Shown here piece by piece: positions 44,265 to 53,405 of a stretch of 64,000 nt of DNA. The notes under the pieces were generated by a model, which saw nothing but the letters and a program-made list of their open reading frames with translations, searched no databases and was not told the DNA's origin. The stretch lies in NCBI GenBank assembly GCA_965247965.1, contig OZ252053.1:6200001-6264000 (forward strand), given 5' to 3'. Made by a program: the position numbers and the translations under genes. This stretch comes from UBA7328 sp965247965 (GTDB lineage: Bacteria; Bacteroidota; Bacteroidia; Chitinophagales; Saprospiraceae). How positions within the stretch are numbered: the stretch's first letter is position 1; every line of letters starts with the position of its first letter.

Positions 44265-45554
44265 TTATGCTTTCCCATTAAACAAATCCATGATCGTCTC
44301 AACATTCACCTCTACAGCAGTCTTAATCGTCCGCTTCACTTCAGGATAATAAAAAGGAGAATGAAGCCCGGGAAGATCGCCTCTTTCCATGCGCTCGTCA
44401 GGTACTGTGCCCAACCAATAGAGCACCGTGGGAACGTTGTGTTCGGTGGTGCCATAACAACTAAAATCTTCGCCAACCATCTGAGGTTCAGCGTCTTCGA
44501 CATTTTCTGATCCAATTGCAGTTGTGGCTTTTTTGATAAGGAAAGCTGTCAATTCAGGATCATTGTAATTGGCCGGTGTGAAACTGTCTGGTATGGTCAC
44601 TGCTAGAAGTTTGTGTTCCGGAAGACCGGCAGCCATAGCGACACCTTTGGATATTTCTCTTATCCTGCGGTGTACCATTTGTCTTACCTCCTCGGAGTAT
44701 GTACGGACAGTGAGTTTCAGGTAGGCTTCATCGGGAATGATGTTGTGCTTGTTTCCACTTTTAAAAGAGCCTACTGTTACTACAGCCGATTCCGTAGGTT
44801 TTAGATTTCTACTCACTATAGTCTGCAGATCCATTACAATCATGCTTGCTACGACAACCGGATCGATAGACATATGTGGAGAAGCACCGTGCGAACCTAC
44901 GCCAAATACTTTGATGTCTACACTCTCCGTATTGGCCATAGAAAATCCTTCGCGCACGCCAATTTTCCCACTTGAAATGGTAGGACTGCAATGAAGACCT
45001 ATGCCGTAATCGGGTACTCCAAATTCCTCGTACAAGCCATTGTTGAGCATGAGTCTCGCGCCCTGGCCGATTTCCTCTGCAGGCTGACCGATCATCATTA
45101 AAGTCCCGTTCCATTGATCTTTGAGATTGACCAATGTTCTTGCCGTACCTAGAAAAGCTGTCATATGCATGTCGTGACCGCAGCTGTGCATAGTGCCTGC
45201 TTCTTCGCCGTTGTAATTGATCATTTTGTGGCTGGCATAGGGAAGCTCTGTTTTCTCGTGCATCGGTAGAGCATCCATATCTGTCCGGTAGAGGATAGTC
45301 GGGCCAACGCCATTTTTGTATATGCCGACTATCCCGAAGCCACCAAAATTTTCGGTGGTCTCGAAACCAACTTTTCGAAGTTCTGAGGCCAGAACTTTGG
45401 CGGTTTCCCTTTCTTCCAGTGAGATTTCGGGATTTTGGTGACGTTCTTTGTAGAACGCTGCCAAGTAGCTCAAATCGGAAAGAATAAGTGATTCAATAGA
45501 CGGTTTTGGGTCTGTAAGCAGCAGTGCCAAAATGGATATTAATAAGTACTTCAT
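44265..45554 (-). CDS. M20-family amidohydrolase/carboxypeptidase
   Basis: Secreted or periplasmic metal-dependent amide hydrolase of the M20D (hippurate hydrolase-like) group, 429 residues with a signal peptide MKYLLISILALLLTDP. Metal and catalytic residues are visible in ILYRTDMDALPM, TMHSCGHDMHMTAFLG, MIGQPAEEIGQGARLML and PQMVGEDFSCYG. The lid domain lies at about 200-320. The convergent DUF6702 gene lies 115 bp away. Substrate unknown. Confidence 0.92.
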   Translation of the reverse strand: MKYLLISILALLLTDPKPSIESLILSDLSYLAAFYKERHQNPEISLEERETAKVLASELRKVGFETTENFGGFGIVGIYKNGVGPTILYRTDMDALPMHEKTELPYASHKMINYNGEEAGTMHSCGHDMHMTAFLGTARTLVNLKDQWNGTLMMIGQPAEEIGQGARLMLNNGLYEEFGVPDYGIGLHCSPTISSGKIGVREGFSMANTESVDIKVFGVGSHGASPHMSIDPVVVASMIVMDLQTIVSRNLKPTESAVVTVGSFKSGNKHNIIPDEAYLKLTVRTYSEEVRQMVHRRIREISKGVAMAAGLPEHKLLAVTIPDSFTPANYNDPELTAFLIKKATTAIGSENVEDAEPQMVGEDFSCYGTTEHNVPTVLYWLGTVPDERMERGDLPGLHSPFYYPEVKRTIKTAVEVNVETIMDLFNGKA

Positions 45555-45802
45555 TTGTCTAAAATTAGTTAGGCAAGTTATGGAATTCTGGAAATAATCG
45601 GTTCACGATCGTCCGAAATTATCGGCGCTATAAATTGACCCTGCCATTGGCGTAGACAATGCGTCCGAAGCGGCCATCAGTCTGGTTGTATATTGGCGAT
45701 AATATTGCAGACGATTCTCCACTGCCTTTGCTATTCCGGTTTTCTGGCGAAATCCTCTTGATATCACTAAAAAAGGCGACAGATCACCTATGTGCTGAAC
45801 GA

Positions 45803-46597
45803 TTAACCAATACCAAACGTCCCGATAAGATCATCCAAAGTTGGACTCTGACTACCACCTATTGGCTCAATAGTAATGGCGTAAACATTGGTCGCATCCA
45901 CAAAGGCAACTTCGATTAGGTTAGATCCATCTGACTGGAACACATCTAAAGGAATCGGTGGATCGCCTCCCTTAAGTGACCAAAGCTGGAATGACTGGGT
46001 GGAGTTATCGATTTCAGGTAAATTTCTAATTTGCACATAGTTTTTCCGATTTACCTCATTGTGGTGGAAGTAAAGGTCTGTGGAGCTGTATTTTTCAGTC
46101 GGAGTGACTGGAATTACGAGGTTGTTCGGATTGGTTAGATTTTCCAAAGTGGCAAATTGAATTTCATTTCGCTGCCTTAGCGAATCACAGGTTTGCTCAA
46201 GATTGTTGTGTATCGTTTGAATCTGATTGCTTTCATTTTTCGCCTGGTTCAGCAGGTATCCCAAAACGCCGCATGCTATTGCCGACAATGCCGCGAGTCC
46301 AGGCCAGAGTTGCGATAAATTAGCACTTGATCCTTTGCGAGTTCCAGTAGTTTCGGCGGAGGTTGTTGACTTCGTCTCACTAATTTGATCCAGCAGACGG
46401 GTCTTCAATTGTGCGCTTGGCTCAACCGAATGCGCGGCTGCATAACCTTGCAAAGTACCTCCAATCCTTTCTAAATCCTCACTCAATTCCGGATAGTCGA
46501 CTAACGCCTTTTCCACCAAACTCCGCTCCGAAGCATCCAAAGAACCGATCAGATACAGTTCCAACAAACCCGATTCTCTTATTTCTTTTAGTGTCAT
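45803..46597 (-). CDS. Anti-sigma factor, RskA type
   Basis: 264 residues. An N-terminal helix pair (ESGLLELYLIGSLDASERSL) binds sigma; there is no zinc Cys/His motif. One transmembrane helix (LAALSAIACGVLGYLL, about 100-117) is followed by an extracytoplasmic coiled-coil and the RskA_C domain (SFQLWSLKGGDPPIPLDVF, then ITIEPIGGSQSPT). The ATG overlaps the stop of the sigma gene (ATGA), so the two are translationally coupled. Predicted to hold the sigma factor at the membrane until a signal triggers proteolysis. Confidence 0.88.
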   Translation of the reverse strand: MTLKEIRESGLLELYLIGSLDASERSLVEKALVDYPELSEDLERIGGTLQGYAAAHSVEPSAQLKTRLLDQISETKSTTSAETTGTRKGSSANLSQLWPGLAALSAIACGVLGYLLNQAKNESNQIQTIHNNLEQTCDSLRQRNEIQFATLENLTNPNNLVIPVTPTEKYSSTDLYFHHNEVNRKNYVQIRNLPEIDNSTQSFQLWSLKGGDPPIPLDVFQSDGSNLIEVAFVDATNVYAITIEPIGGSQSPTLDDLIGTFGIG

Positions 46598-47172
46598 GTG
46601 ATCAGTATGATGATCATTGCAATTATCAATATGCCCATGAATAAGCCTTTTTCATTTTTAAGCTCTTCACCAAGCGTTTTTATTGCCTGCCTTATTCTAG
46701 TCTTTACCGTTCCAAGTGGTATTTCGAGTAGCTCCGAAGCTTCTTGATGTGTATAACCCATCAAATACACCAGATCGAGAACTTCCTTGTATTTGTTGTC
46801 CAATTTAGCAGTAAGTTGCTCTGCATCAATTGACGCGGTTTCGGTATTCACTATTTTACTAGTATATACGGTGGTATCGAGCGGATCGGTTTTTTGCGTG
46901 TTCTGAAAGCTCCTGAGCCTTCCTCGATCAAGTGCAGTGTTTCTTGCTATTGCACTTATCCAGGAAAATAGAGGCCCCTTTTGTTCATCGAAACTTCCCG
47001 CACTATTCCACACTTTTAGCATGGTCTGCTGGAGTACTTCCTCGGCAGCTTCGCGGTCACCAATGATTCTAATGATCAATCCAAGGAGTAGCTGCGAATA
47101 TTGATCGTAGAGAAAGGACAGCGCACGCTCGTCTTTTTTTCTGAGACCTTCGACTATTTCGGAACGGCGCAT
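46594..47172 (-). CDS. ECF RNA polymerase sigma factor (SigK-like)
   Basis: Sigma-2 region: LSFLYDQYSQLLLGLIIRII, AAEEVLQQTMLKVWNS, and FDEQKGPLFSWISAIARNTA. Sigma-4: LDLVYLMGYTHQEASELLEI followed by PLGTVKTRIRQAIKTL, the recognition helix. After that comes a hydrophobic tail of about 17 residues (GLFMGILIIAMIIILIT) at the very end, which is unusual for a sigma factor. It overlaps the anti-sigma gene. The pair is typical of cell-envelope or redox stress circuits. Confidence 0.9.
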   Translation of the reverse strand: MRRSEIVEGLRKKDERALSFLYDQYSQLLLGLIIRIIGDREAAEEVLQQTMLKVWNSAGSFDEQKGPLFSWISAIARNTALDRGRLRSFQNTQKTDPLDTTVYTSKIVNTETASIDAEQLTAKLDNKYKEVLDLVYLMGYTHQEASELLEIPLGTVKTRIRQAIKTLGEELKNEKGLFMGILIIAMIIILIT

Positions 47173-47581
47173 TGAAGAGATTGATTTTTAAGTACTTGTT
47201 TATGCAAAGAAAGGCAGGTCATTTAGCATTTCCGATAACCAAATCATTCTATCCAACTATTTCCAAGATTTCTCTTACCTTTTGAGGCAATCGTTTGTAT
47301 ATTCCAAATACGTACCGAGCGACCGCTATCAAATGATCTTCATCGGCTAAATCAAAAATAACGGAAAATTCTTGAAACATTACATCGCCATAGAAAGTAC
47401 CTTGGTCGGAAATTGGCAACATAAGGAATAATCTTACGTGCCGCGCCGTGAAAATGCTTGGGTATTCTATTTCCGAAAGGTTGGGACAGGCTGTCGTAAG
47501 ACAATAAAAACCCCTATCCACCACGCAAATAGCCCCAGTAAATGTATATTCGCAATACTATCAAAATAAAAATCATAACAA
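47173..47581. other. 409-bp gap between the sigma factor and the acyl-CoA dehydrogenase
   Basis: Contains one minus-strand reading of 91 codons (47249-47524) with a GTG-like start and no recognisable domain; its end (RLPQKVREILEIV) could be a helix. I see no homologue and treat it as non-coding or relic. The acyl-CoA dehydrogenase promoter should lie near 47530-47570, where TATATTCG is one base off the TAnnTTTG consensus. Confidence 0.3.
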
Positions 47582-48823
47582 ATGAATTTCGAATACAACG
47601 ACAAAACAATAAATTACCGAAAACGGGTACAGGATTTTCACGACAAACATCTCTATCCCATTGAAAAAGATATGGGCATATTCCATCACAACCCTGACAA
47701 CATATGGAAACACTGGCCCGGCCTCGAGGCTTTGAAAGCTGAAGCAAAATCTGATGGCCTTTGGAACCTTTGGCTGCCCAAACATTACGGAGACATAAGT
47801 CCGGGATTGACCAATCTCGAATACGCTCCTCTCGCCGAATTGATGGGCAAGGTGAGCTTGGGCTCTGAAGTATTTAATTGCAGTGCTCCCGATACGGGAA
47901 ATATGGAGACGATCGCGAGATACGGTTCAGAGGAATTAAAGGAACGGTGGTTGAAGCCGCTCATGGAAGGAGAGATCAGGTCGTCATTCCTAATGACAGA
48001 GCCGGATGTAGCTTCCTCAGATGCTACGAATATCAGGACGTCCATCAAAAAAGACGGTGACCACTACATCATTAACGGCCGGAAATGGTGGTCATCAGGC
48101 GCTATGAACCCAAATTGCAAGGTGACTATAGTCATGGGTAAAACCGATCCCACTGCACCCCGCCACGTGCAACAAAGCATGATCGTTGTACCTATGGATA
48201 CGCCTGGTTTAGAAGTACTTCGTCACATGGAAGTATTCGGCTATAACCATTCGCCGGAAGGCCACGCGGAAATTGTATTGAACAACGTACGCGTTCCTAA
48301 AGATAACCTATTGCTCGGAGAGGGTAGAGGTTTTGAAATTGCCCAGGGAAGATTGGGGCCTGGACGAATTCACCACTGCATGAGATTGGTTGGAGTGGCT
48401 CAACGGGCGTTGGAAACTATGTGTTTAAGAGTTGAGGATCGCGAGGTATTTGGTAGACCGCTGAGCAAGTACAGCAGTATTCGACAGGAAATCGCCAGGT
48501 CGCGATGCGAAATCGAACAAGCGAGGTTGTTAGTGCTTGCCACAGCAGATAAAATGGACAAAGAAGGCAATAAGGTTGCAAGGGACCTCATTGCTATGAT
48601 CAAAGTTATTGCACCAAAGATGACTTGCGACATATTGGATCGGGCCATACAAATCCACGGAGGTATGGGTGTGAGTCAGGACACCTTCCTTGCAGGTTCT
48701 TATGCCGGTTGTCGCACGCTGAGACTTGCTGACGGCCCTGACGAAGTGCATATGTACCAGCTCGGTCGGAATACTATTAACCTCTACAACGAAACTCTCA
48801 GAGAAAAGGACTCCGGGAAGTGA
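47582..48823 (+). CDS. Acyl-CoA dehydrogenase (ACAD10/11-like)
   Basis: FAD enzyme oxidising acyl-CoA to enoyl-CoA, 413 residues. SSFLMTEPDVASSDATNIRT is the FAD/substrate loop, HYIINGRKWWSSGAMNPNCK the beta-domain and IQIHGGMGVSQDTFL the C-terminal FAD-dimer contact. The position of a Gly-rich AQGRLGPGRIHHCMRLVG fits the ACAD10/11 group, which acts on long or hydroxylated acyl-CoA. Its stop overlaps the next gene by 4 nt. Confidence 0.93.
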   Translation: MNFEYNDKTINYRKRVQDFHDKHLYPIEKDMGIFHHNPDNIWKHWPGLEALKAEAKSDGLWNLWLPKHYGDISPGLTNLEYAPLAELMGKVSLGSEVFNCSAPDTGNMETIARYGSEELKERWLKPLMEGEIRSSFLMTEPDVASSDATNIRTSIKKDGDHYIINGRKWWSSGAMNPNCKVTIVMGKTDPTAPRHVQQSMIVVPMDTPGLEVLRHMEVFGYNHSPEGHAEIVLNNVRVPKDNLLLGEGRGFEIAQGRLGPGRIHHCMRLVGVAQRALETMCLRVEDREVFGRPLSKYSSIRQEIARSRCEIEQARLLVLATADKMDKEGNKVARDLIAMIKVIAPKMTCDILDRAIQIHGGMGVSQDTFLAGSYAGCRTLRLADGPDEVHMYQLGRNTINLYNETLREKDSGK

Positions 48824-49533
48824 GTAAGCTCATTTTTATACGCCACGCCCAGGCGTCTTTTATGGCTGATGAATACGACAATCTTTCGGAAATGGGTATA
48901 TCGCAAAGCGTTGCGCTCGGAAAGTATCTCCGCAAAGAAGGCGTGCGGTTTGACATGGTTTATACAGGTCCATTAAAACGTCATTACCAGACATTCGAAC
49001 ATTGCTTTGCACAGCTTCCCAAAGATCAATACATGGAACCTTTGGAATTGGATGGTTTAAAAGAGCACAGCGGTACCGAGGCCATGGATGCAGGATTCGA
49101 CCAACTCGAAGCTCGATTTGAAGAGGTAGTAAAGTGGAAGAAGGAAATGGAAGATCGTCCTGAATTCACAAAGAGAAATTCGTTGAGGATTTTCAGGTTA
49201 TTCATGCAGGAATGGATGTCTGAAAAACTTGTAATCGACGATCCTGAGATCTTGCCTTTCGGCAAATGGAGGGATGGAGTAAGACGAGCCTTGCGCAAAA
49301 TTATTAATAGCATAGATCGAAGCGAAACAATTGGAATTTTCACATCAGGCGGAACGATAGGAGCTGTACTAGCAGAAGTTTTGGACATCAAAGACGGTCG
49401 CAAAATTGCCAATTTCAACGATTCCACGAGAAACTCGTCAATGTCCCATTTTTTTTACAGCAGCTTTGGTTTCAACATTTTATCCTTTAATGAAATCCCT
49501 CATTTGACACAAGAGCAAATCACCTTTGTGTGA
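48820..49533 (+). CDS. Histidine phosphatase superfamily protein
   Basis: 237-residue phosphoglycerate-mutase-like protein. The catalytic RHG-type motif is LIFIRHAQASFMADEYD at the N-terminus, with the second Arg in YTGPLKRHYQTFEHC and a later EHSGTEAM region. TIGIFTSGGTIGAVLAEVL replaces the usual GHG motif with SGG, so the phosphohistidine-supporting His is absent here; activity is uncertain. It starts within the stop of the acyl-CoA dehydrogenase. Substrate unknown. Confidence 0.82.
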   Translation: MSKLIFIRHAQASFMADEYDNLSEMGISQSVALGKYLRKEGVRFDMVYTGPLKRHYQTFEHCFAQLPKDQYMEPLELDGLKEHSGTEAMDAGFDQLEARFEEVVKWKKEMEDRPEFTKRNSLRIFRLFMQEWMSEKLVIDDPEILPFGKWRDGVRRALRKIINSIDRSETIGIFTSGGTIGAVLAEVLDIKDGRKIANFNDSTRNSSMSHFFYSSFGFNILSFNEIPHLTQEQITFV

Positions 49534-49622
49534 TTAGTGAGACCGTATGCGACTGGAAAGTCAGGTGACAATATTTTGATGGCAAAAGTTGATTTCCCTA
49601 CCTTCATTTTTAAATAATAACC

Positions 49623-49982
49623 ATGATACAAAAATTAAACTGGGATTCCATTCCAACAGAGCAAGTCACTCCAAAGATGGAGCGGAAGATCATCGCCGGA
49701 GAAAAAATGATGATTGCTAAAATGAAATTTAAGGATGGATTTGTAGTACCCTTGCATAGTCACGAAAACGAACAAATTACACAATGCCTTTCGGGCGTCA
49801 TGCGACTTTGGTTTGGTGAAAACAAAGAAGAAATATTGGATTTGCATGCCGGTGATACAATCGTGATACCCCCAAATATACCACATGAGGCATTGATAAT
49901 AGGCGATGTAGAAGAAATAGATTCATGGGCCCCACCTCGCCAGGATTGGTTAGATGGAACGGATGATTATCTAAGGAAATAG
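49623..49982 (+). CDS. Small cupin-domain protein
   Basis: 119-residue single cupin. Motif 1 is FVVPLHSHENEQITQCLSGV with two His, a Glu and a further Gln. Motif 2 is LHAGDTIVIPPNIPHEALII with the fourth metal ligand His. It may be a metal-dependent isomerase or sensor; the family does not tell. It is in the same direction as the neighbouring lipid/carbonyl genes. Confidence 0.85.
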   Translation: MIQKLNWDSIPTEQVTPKMERKIIAGEKMMIAKMKFKDGFVVPLHSHENEQITQCLSGVMRLWFGENKEEILDLHAGDTIVIPPNIPHEALIIGDVEEIDSWAPPRQDWLDGTDDYLRK

Positions 49983-50008
49983 CAGGAGCTAATGCTCTTT
50001 ACGAATAT

Positions 50009-50773
50009 ATGAACTTAGGATTAACCAATAAGACGGCCTTTGTAGCAGCATCAAGCCAGGGGCTCGGAAAAAGTACAGCACTTGAGCTGGCAAAAGAAGG
50101 CGTTAATGTCATAGTCAATGGAAGAAATGTAGAAATGCTGGAGCAAACCAGGCAGGAAGTTGACGCCGCCGGAGAGGGAGCAGTATTGGCCGTTGCAGGA
50201 GATTTATCGGTATTGGCAGAAAGGGAAAATGTAATTAGCACAACCTTGAAAAAATTTCCGGGCATTGATATTTTAATCACTAACACAGGTGGCCCACCGG
50301 CGGGAAAGTTTGAAGATTTAGCGCCGGAAGAGTGGGATAAGGCTTATCAATTATTGTTGAATAGTGCAGTAAGTCTGGTTCGAGGTTATTTACCTGCGAT
50401 GAAGCAGCAACAGTGGGGCCGAATTATTTCAATTACTTCACAAGCTGTGAAACAACCCGTTGAAAATCTGATTTTATCGAATTCTGTAAGGGCATCAGTA
50501 GTCGGTTTAATGAAAACACTAGCCAGTGAATTAGGACCCTATAACATTACCGTTAACAATGTGATGCCGGGTTACACCAAAACTTCCCGCCTGACCAAGC
50601 TAATTGAAAGCAATCCTGCTTTCACAAATGCAGTTAACGAAATACCATTGCAAAGATTTGCCAAACCGGAAGAGTTTGCAGCAGCTGTTGCCTTTTTAGC
50701 CAGTGAGCGGGCCAGTTATATTACTGGAGTTTCTTTAGGTGTGGATGGAGGCTGGATTAAAGGAATTATCTGA
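50009..50773 (+). CDS. Short-chain dehydrogenase/reductase lacking the YxxxK pair
   Basis: Rossmann-fold oxidoreductase, 254 residues, FabG-like. The cofactor motif is KTAFVAASSQGLGKSTALEL and the NNAG-equivalent is LITNTGGPPAGKFEDL. The catalytic Ser is in RIISITSQAVKQPVENL, but where YxxxK is expected the sequence reads LILSNSVRASVVGLMKTL: Tyr is replaced and Lys is Arg. The NG of the glycine-rich end (GVSLGVDGGWIKGII) is intact. A SNxxR subgroup of SDR proteins is known; its chemistry is unclear. Confidence 0.85.
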   Translation: MNLGLTNKTAFVAASSQGLGKSTALELAKEGVNVIVNGRNVEMLEQTRQEVDAAGEGAVLAVAGDLSVLAERENVISTTLKKFPGIDILITNTGGPPAGKFEDLAPEEWDKAYQLLLNSAVSLVRGYLPAMKQQQWGRIISITSQAVKQPVENLILSNSVRASVVGLMKTLASELGPYNITVNNVMPGYTKTSRLTKLIESNPAFTNAVNEIPLQRFAKPEEFAAAVAFLASERASYITGVSLGVDGGWIKGII

Positions 50774-50783
50774 TTGACAAAGT

Positions 50784-51659
50784 ATGATAAGCAAATCATT
50801 GCAACGCTGGAAGGCGAAAGGGCAATATTTTGATTACAAAGGCCACAAGATTTTTTATATCAAAGAGGGAAAAGGCCCGGTATTGCTTATGATGCACGGC
50901 TATCCTCTTAGCACTTATGACTGGCGGGACATATGGGATGCTTTGAAAGAAAAGTATTTGTTGATAGCTCCGGATATGTTGGGAATGGGTTTTTCGGATA
51001 AACCCAAAAATTACAATTACTCCTGCCACGACCATGCAGATATGCATACGGAGTTTCTCAGCCATCTAGGTAGTGACGAATGCCATATTATGTCCCACGA
51101 CCTCGCCAACAGTGTCGTACAGGAATTAATCGTAAGGCACAACAAAGGATCAAATCCATTTAAAATTCACTCTATAGGATTTCTCAACGGTGGTCTGTTC
51201 ATTGATGTATACGATCCGAGGATTATCCAAAAGCTGTTGTCGTTCACGCCGAAACCAATAGGTAAGATCATCGCCAAACTGATGAATAAAAAGCGCTTTT
51301 CAAGGGCGATGAATGAAATGTTTGGCCCAAAGACCAAGCCGACTGAAGAAGAAATGTATGAATATTGGCAGATTGTAAATTACAATGATGGAAAAGCAGT
51401 AACCCATCTGGTTGGAAGATTCATAAAAGATAGACAGGACAATGCGAAGGAATGGGTAAAAGGCATGCAGGATACGAGCATTCCAATGCGGTATATCGAC
51501 GGGCCATGCGATCCAAATTCGGGCCGACATATGGCAAAACGGTTCGAAGAAATAGTTCCGAATGCAGATGTAGTCTATCTTCATGACGATATTGGGCATT
51601 GGCCTCAGATCGAAGATCCGAAAGGAGTGTTAAAAGCGTATTTTGAGTTTAGAGGATAA
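50784..51659 (+). CDS. Alpha/beta hydrolase with an Asp nucleophile (epoxide hydrolase/dehalogenase-like)
   Basis: 291 residues. The oxyanion loop is LLMMHGYPLSTYDWRDIW. The nucleophile elbow reads HIMSHDLANSVVQELI: Asp, not Ser, is at the nucleophile position, as in epoxide hydrolases and haloalkane dehalogenases. The acid is in YIDGPCDPNSGRHM and the base His in HDDIGHWPQIEDP. The cap domain lies at about 140-220. Ten bp after the SDR gene, so co-transcription is likely. The substrate is unknown. Confidence 0.87.
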   Translation: MISKSLQRWKAKGQYFDYKGHKIFYIKEGKGPVLLMMHGYPLSTYDWRDIWDALKEKYLLIAPDMLGMGFSDKPKNYNYSCHDHADMHTEFLSHLGSDECHIMSHDLANSVVQELIVRHNKGSNPFKIHSIGFLNGGLFIDVYDPRIIQKLLSFTPKPIGKIIAKLMNKKRFSRAMNEMFGPKTKPTEEEMYEYWQIVNYNDGKAVTHLVGRFIKDRQDNAKEWVKGMQDTSIPMRYIDGPCDPNSGRHMAKRFEEIVPNADVVYLHDDIGHWPQIEDPKGVLKAYFEFRG

Positions 51660-51684
51660 TGGCACCGACAATTTATTGGCGGCT

Positions 51685-51713
51685 TTTGAAAACCGGCTTT
51701 TTATGTATATTTC
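51685..51713 (+). promoter_or_regulatory. Putative Bacteroidetes promoter of the MDR reductase gene
   Basis: TTTG at 51685-51688, a 17-bp spacer, and TATATTTC at 51706-51713, which matches TAnnTTTG at all but the last base. The start codon is 21 bp further on. Confidence 0.4.
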
Positions 51714-51734
51714 TTTCCAAAAAAAATTAGGTCA

Positions 51735-52736
51735 ATGAACAAACAAATAAAACTCGCAAAAAGACCAATCGGAATGCCCGATCAGTCCACGTGGACGTTG
51801 GAAACCAAAGACATACCAACGATCAAGGAAGGAGAATTTCTCCTCAAACAGCACTACATCTCTCTCGACCCGGCGATGAGGGGATGGATGAATGAAGGGA
51901 AGAGTTATACGGCTCCCATTCAAATCGGCGAATTAATGCGATCGGGATCGGTAGGCGAAGTCATCGAGACGAAGAACGAGAAATACAAAACGGGAGACTA
52001 CGTTTCGGGATGGGGAGGTGTCCAGCAATATGCCGCCATGGACGGTAGAGGTTGCTTTAAAGTGGATCCAAACGTCGCTCCTTTGCCTAAGTTCATCGGC
52101 GTGCTGGGAATGCCAGGTATGACGTCGTACTTCGGCATCCTGAAAGTCGGACAGATCAAAGAAGGTGAGCGTGTATTGGTATCGGGAGGAGCAGGTGCTG
52201 TTGGCAGCGCGGTCGGGCAGATTGCCAAAGTCAAAGGATGTAAAATAGTTGGTATTGCCGGTGGCCCCCACAAGTGCCAATATATGAAAGAAGAGCTTGG
52301 TTTTGATGGAGTTATAGATTATAAAAATGAAGATGTGAGAGCCGGCATTAAACGTGAACTGCCCGAAGGTCTCGATGTCTATTTTGACAACGTCGGTGGC
52401 GAAATTCTAGATCACGCCCTTGCCAAACTAAGATTAAATGCTAGAGTAATCATATGCGGCGCCATCTCTCAATACAACAATACAGAAAAGCCTAGAGGGC
52501 CCAGAAACTACATGTCTTTATTGGTGAATCGAGCGCGCATGGAAGGATTTTTAGTTTCCGATTACAGCAAACAATATCCCAAAGCAGCCATGGAAATGGG
52601 TCAATGGATGGCTGAAGGAAAGTTGAAAAGCAAGGAAGCCGTGTACGAAGGCATTGAAAATTTTTATGAGACTTTTACGAGATTATTCTCAGGTGACAAG
52701 ATGGGGAAATTGGTTTTGAAGGTTATAGAGGAATAA
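51735..52736 (+). CDS. Zinc-free NADP-dependent MDR oxidoreductase (CurA/leukotriene B4 dehydrogenase-like)
   Basis: Medium-chain reductase, 333 residues, of the group that reduces enones. HYISLDPAMRGWMNEGKSY is the characteristic start region; VLVSGGAGAVGSAVGQIAKV is the NADP site; VYFDNVGGEILDHALAKL and RARMEGFLVSDYSKQY are typical. No zinc-binding Cys cluster is present. It follows the hydrolase by 75 bp and carries its own promoter. Confidence 0.93.
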   Translation: MNKQIKLAKRPIGMPDQSTWTLETKDIPTIKEGEFLLKQHYISLDPAMRGWMNEGKSYTAPIQIGELMRSGSVGEVIETKNEKYKTGDYVSGWGGVQQYAAMDGRGCFKVDPNVAPLPKFIGVLGMPGMTSYFGILKVGQIKEGERVLVSGGAGAVGSAVGQIAKVKGCKIVGIAGGPHKCQYMKEELGFDGVIDYKNEDVRAGIKRELPEGLDVYFDNVGGEILDHALAKLRLNARVIICGAISQYNNTEKPRGPRNYMSLLVNRARMEGFLVSDYSKQYPKAAMEMGQWMAEGKLKSKEAVYEGIENFYETFTRLFSGDKMGKLVLKVIEE

Positions 52737-52913
52737 CACCTCGACTCTCTTCTACTCCGCTCAAGACAGGCCGCTCAGGGCGGACAGTACAAGTTACTTC
52801 GAAGTCGGTAGCTGGACACTGTCGAAGCTCAGGCAAAGATGTTTTTTAGTGGGAGTTCTATTTCTAAGTGTCTGTTCTCATTGTTAGAATGATTTACTCA
52901 AAGTTATGAAGAA

Positions 52914-53405
52914 TTAAGGAATGTTATTCCGATAAGCGAAAGACTCCCTGACCGCCTCCAATTCTAATGGACACCGCTCATAGCCATAAAAAAGACATTG
53001 ATAAATGTACTCAGCCAGAAAAGAAAGATGTCCGCCATACTCTTCATATTGCCGCACGTGAACTAATTCGTGGTAAAGAAGATTTTGATCATTCCTGTAA
53101 TTGGTCTTTATCAATATGGTATGACCCAGAGTCAGGCCAGCTGGTTTAGCGGCTACTGCACCGGAAAACTTCGAGATCCAGCGAAAAATATCAAGTAGCG
53201 GATGAGAGATTTCATCCACATAGACCTTTCGAATTTTATAAATTTCTTTGATTCCTAATTTTGAAGCAGCTTTAGCTTCTATTGAGGATAATGAAATGCC
53301 ATTTACTGATCCCTCTTTTTCCTTCTTCTTTGTCCAGATTATTGCCGTTAGCGCGAGTTGATAAGAGAGTAATTTGAGGATGGACTGAGACAGTTTCATA
53401 GTCAT
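52914..53405 (-). CDS. HExxH-containing membrane-associated protein (DUF4157-like)
   Basis: 163 residues. The only clear motif is NLLYHELVHVRQYEEYGG, a zinc-protease-like HExxH with a trailing Gln-Tyr as in DUF4157 proteins. A short hydrophobic N-terminus may be an anchor. GAVAAKPAGLTLGHTILIKT precedes it. It abuts the DUF899 gene (stop and start within 1 nt). Proteolytic activity is not shown by the motif alone. Confidence 0.65.
   Translation of the reverse strand: MTMKLSQSILKLLSYQLALTAIIWTKKKEKEGSVNGISLSSIEAKAASKLGIKEIYKIRKVYVDEISHPLLDIFRWISKFSGAVAAKPAGLTLGHTILIKTNYRNDQNLLYHELVHVRQYEEYGGHLSFLAEYIYQCLFYGYERCPLELEAVRESFAYRNNIP

Noticed and set aside
45555..45802. A minus-strand frame reading GRIVYANGRVNL before the anti-sigma stop region
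   Set aside because: It is short, has no start and no recognisable domain; it may be chance or a remnant.
47249..47524. A 91-codon minus-strand ORF upstream of the acyl-CoA dehydrogenase
   Set aside because: No recognisable domain, odd composition and no ribosome-binding or promoter signal; kept only as a remark on the gap.
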